A stretch of 60,684 nucleotides of DNA, from contig NZ_JAMQAW010000034.1 of assembly GCF_023701525.1 (NCBI RefSeq), positions 1 through 60,684 of the forward strand, read 5' to 3'. The notes beneath the pieces were generated by a model. The model ran no database searches. It was not told the DNA's origin and was given only the letters and a program-made list of their open reading frames with translations. Shown here piece by piece: positions 59,886 through 60,684 of this stretch (within the stretch, counting starts at the first letter, position 1; each line of letters starts with the position of its first letter). The DNA is from Streptomyces albipurpureus. GTDB lineage: Bacteria; Actinomycetota; Actinomycetes; Streptomycetales; Streptomycetaceae. Both the position numbers and the translations under genes were made by a program.

Positions 59886-60684
59886 ATGACTACACACAAC
59901 ATGCTCTGGCGTCGTGGGGCCGCGGCCGGCCTCGCCCTCGCGGGAGTCGTCGCGCTGTCCGGCTGCGCCAGCAACGAGGAGACCGCGCCCAAGACGACCC
60001 CCGCGGCGGGCGGCGGCAGCGGCGCCTCCAGCCTCAAGCAACCCGATGTCAACGGCGACGGCAAAGTCGTCATCGGTGTCCTCAGCCCCGGCGACATCAA
60101 CGACCGCGGCTACTACCAGAGCTTCGTCGACTCGGCGGACGCCTTCGCCAAGGAGAAGGGCTGGACGGTCATCAAGCGCGGCAGTGTGCCACCGAGCGAC
60201 GCGCTCACCGCGGCACGCGCACTGTGCCAGCAGCGCGTCGACATGGTCGCGCTCGGCGCCAGTGAGCTCAAGGCCGCCATCCCGGCATCGGAGGAGCCGG
60301 TCTGCGGCAAGACCGCCTGGTACGTGCCGATGCAGGCGAACATCGATCAGACCCCGAAGATCCTGCTGTCCAGCGACGATCCCAACCAGTCCATGCTCGT
60401 CGCCGGCTTCGCCGCGGGCCTGAAGATGAAGGCGGCCGGCCACACCAAGGCAGGGTTCATCACCGGCATCAAGGCCGACTACAGCGTCGCCGCCTCCACG
60501 GCCTTCCTGGCCGGGATCCGGCAGATCGTGCCCAAGGCCACCCTGACGAGCACCTACACCGGCGACTTCAACGACTCGGCGAAGGCCAAGGAGGCCACCC
60601 AGGCGCAGATCAGCCAGGGCGTCAAGGTCATCTACCCCTATCTCGGCGGTGCGACCGACGCCTCGGCGAAGCTGGCGAACGCCA
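59886..60684 (+). CDS. BMP-family substrate-binding lipoprotein (3' end outside the window)
   Basis: 266 codons are visible and the frame is open to the last base. A short basic N-terminus (MLWRRG), a hydrophobic stretch and lipobox LSGC give a lipoprotein. A Gly/Ser linker precedes KVVIGVLSPGDINDRGYYQS, the hallmark N-terminus of the BMP/PnrA/Med family of ABC binding proteins; AGFAAGLKMKAAGHTKAGFI and AFLAGIRQIVPKA follow in family order. Such proteins bind nucleosides or similar small molecules for an ABC importer, whose other genes should lie just outside the window. A link with the neighbouring amidohydrolase and flavin-reductase remnants is possible. Confidence 0.93.
   Translation, partial: MTTHNMLWRRGAAAGLALAGVVALSGCASNEETAPKTTPAAGGGSGASSLKQPDVNGDGKVVIGVLSPGDINDRGYYQSFVDSADAFAKEKGWTVIKRGSVPPSDALTAARALCQQRVDMVALGASELKAAIPASEEPVCGKTAWYVPMQANIDQTPKILLSSDDPNQSMLVAGFAAGLKMKAAGHTKAGFITGIKADYSVAASTAFLAGIRQIVPKATLTSTYTGDFNDSAKAKEATQAQISQGVKVIYPYLGGATDASAKLANA

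Overview
The window looks like the chromosome of a high-GC actinomycete, most probably Streptomyces or a close relative. Evidence for this is the very strong third-position G/C bias, genes coupled by ATGA or GTGA overlaps, GTG and TTG starts, at least two rare TTA leucine codons (in the RutA homologue and at the 5' end of a histidine kinase), IclR, PucR and NarL-type regulators, and a class III lanthipeptide locus. I recognised no rRNA, tRNA, CRISPR array or intact insertion sequence. Most of the window is accessory in character: catabolic islands, a RiPP cluster, an NLR-like pair and patches of decayed genes.

Layout. (1) 1-8303: a cupin protein cut by the window edge, a frameshifted EutA-like remnant, an ornithine cyclodeaminase-family reductase, a NitT/TauT-type ABC importer (lipoprotein, two permeases, ATPase), a protein with an internal two-fold repeat, and an M24-fold protein that has lost metal ligands. 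(2) 9030-10112: an orphan rutA. (3) 10574-13621: a small helical protein followed by an NB-ARC/TPR protein. Both carry the same Gly/Ala/Thr-rich motif, the layout of a bacterial NLR with an amyloid-signalling partner. (4) 14755-31671: a large CoA-dependent catabolic island. It encodes CoA transferases, a thiolase-like protein with an OB-fold partner, SDR, aldehyde dehydrogenase, acyl-CoA ligase, a BadI-like ring-cleaving hydrolase, a 2-hydroxyacid dehydrogenase, an MBL hydrolase and a Gfo/Idh protein, plus its own ABC importer and an IclR regulator. Long palindromic operators flank it.

(5) 31811-42631: a compact RiPP locus on the minus strand, in the order radical SAM enzyme, degenerate LanKC, 31-residue precursor, intact LanKC, MFS exporter. 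A two-component system is divergent from it, and 40-bp direct repeats lie in the shared control region. One LanKC keeps its kinase and lyase catalytic residues and the other has lost them, so the pair looks like an enzyme plus a pseudoenzyme acting on a single-cysteine precursor. This is the strongest candidate in the window for an undescribed system.

(6) 42747-48998: a PucR regulator divergent from a GMC alcohol oxidase/dehydrogenase, an aldehyde dehydrogenase-like protein and an acyl-CoA ligase, which reads as an alcohol-to-acyl-CoA route. (7) 49140-51817: a Lys-rich winged-helix-like protein, a cold-shock protein with a strong terminator, and a hypothetical gene. (8) 51959-56915: a self-sufficient P450-reductase fusion, a Zn alcohol dehydrogenase and a divergent aldehyde dehydrogenase. 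(9) 56916-59548: degraded genes (quinone oxidoreductase, amidohydrolase, flavin reductase with a 9-bp repeat expansion). (10) 59886 to the end: a BMP-family lipoprotein cut by the window edge.
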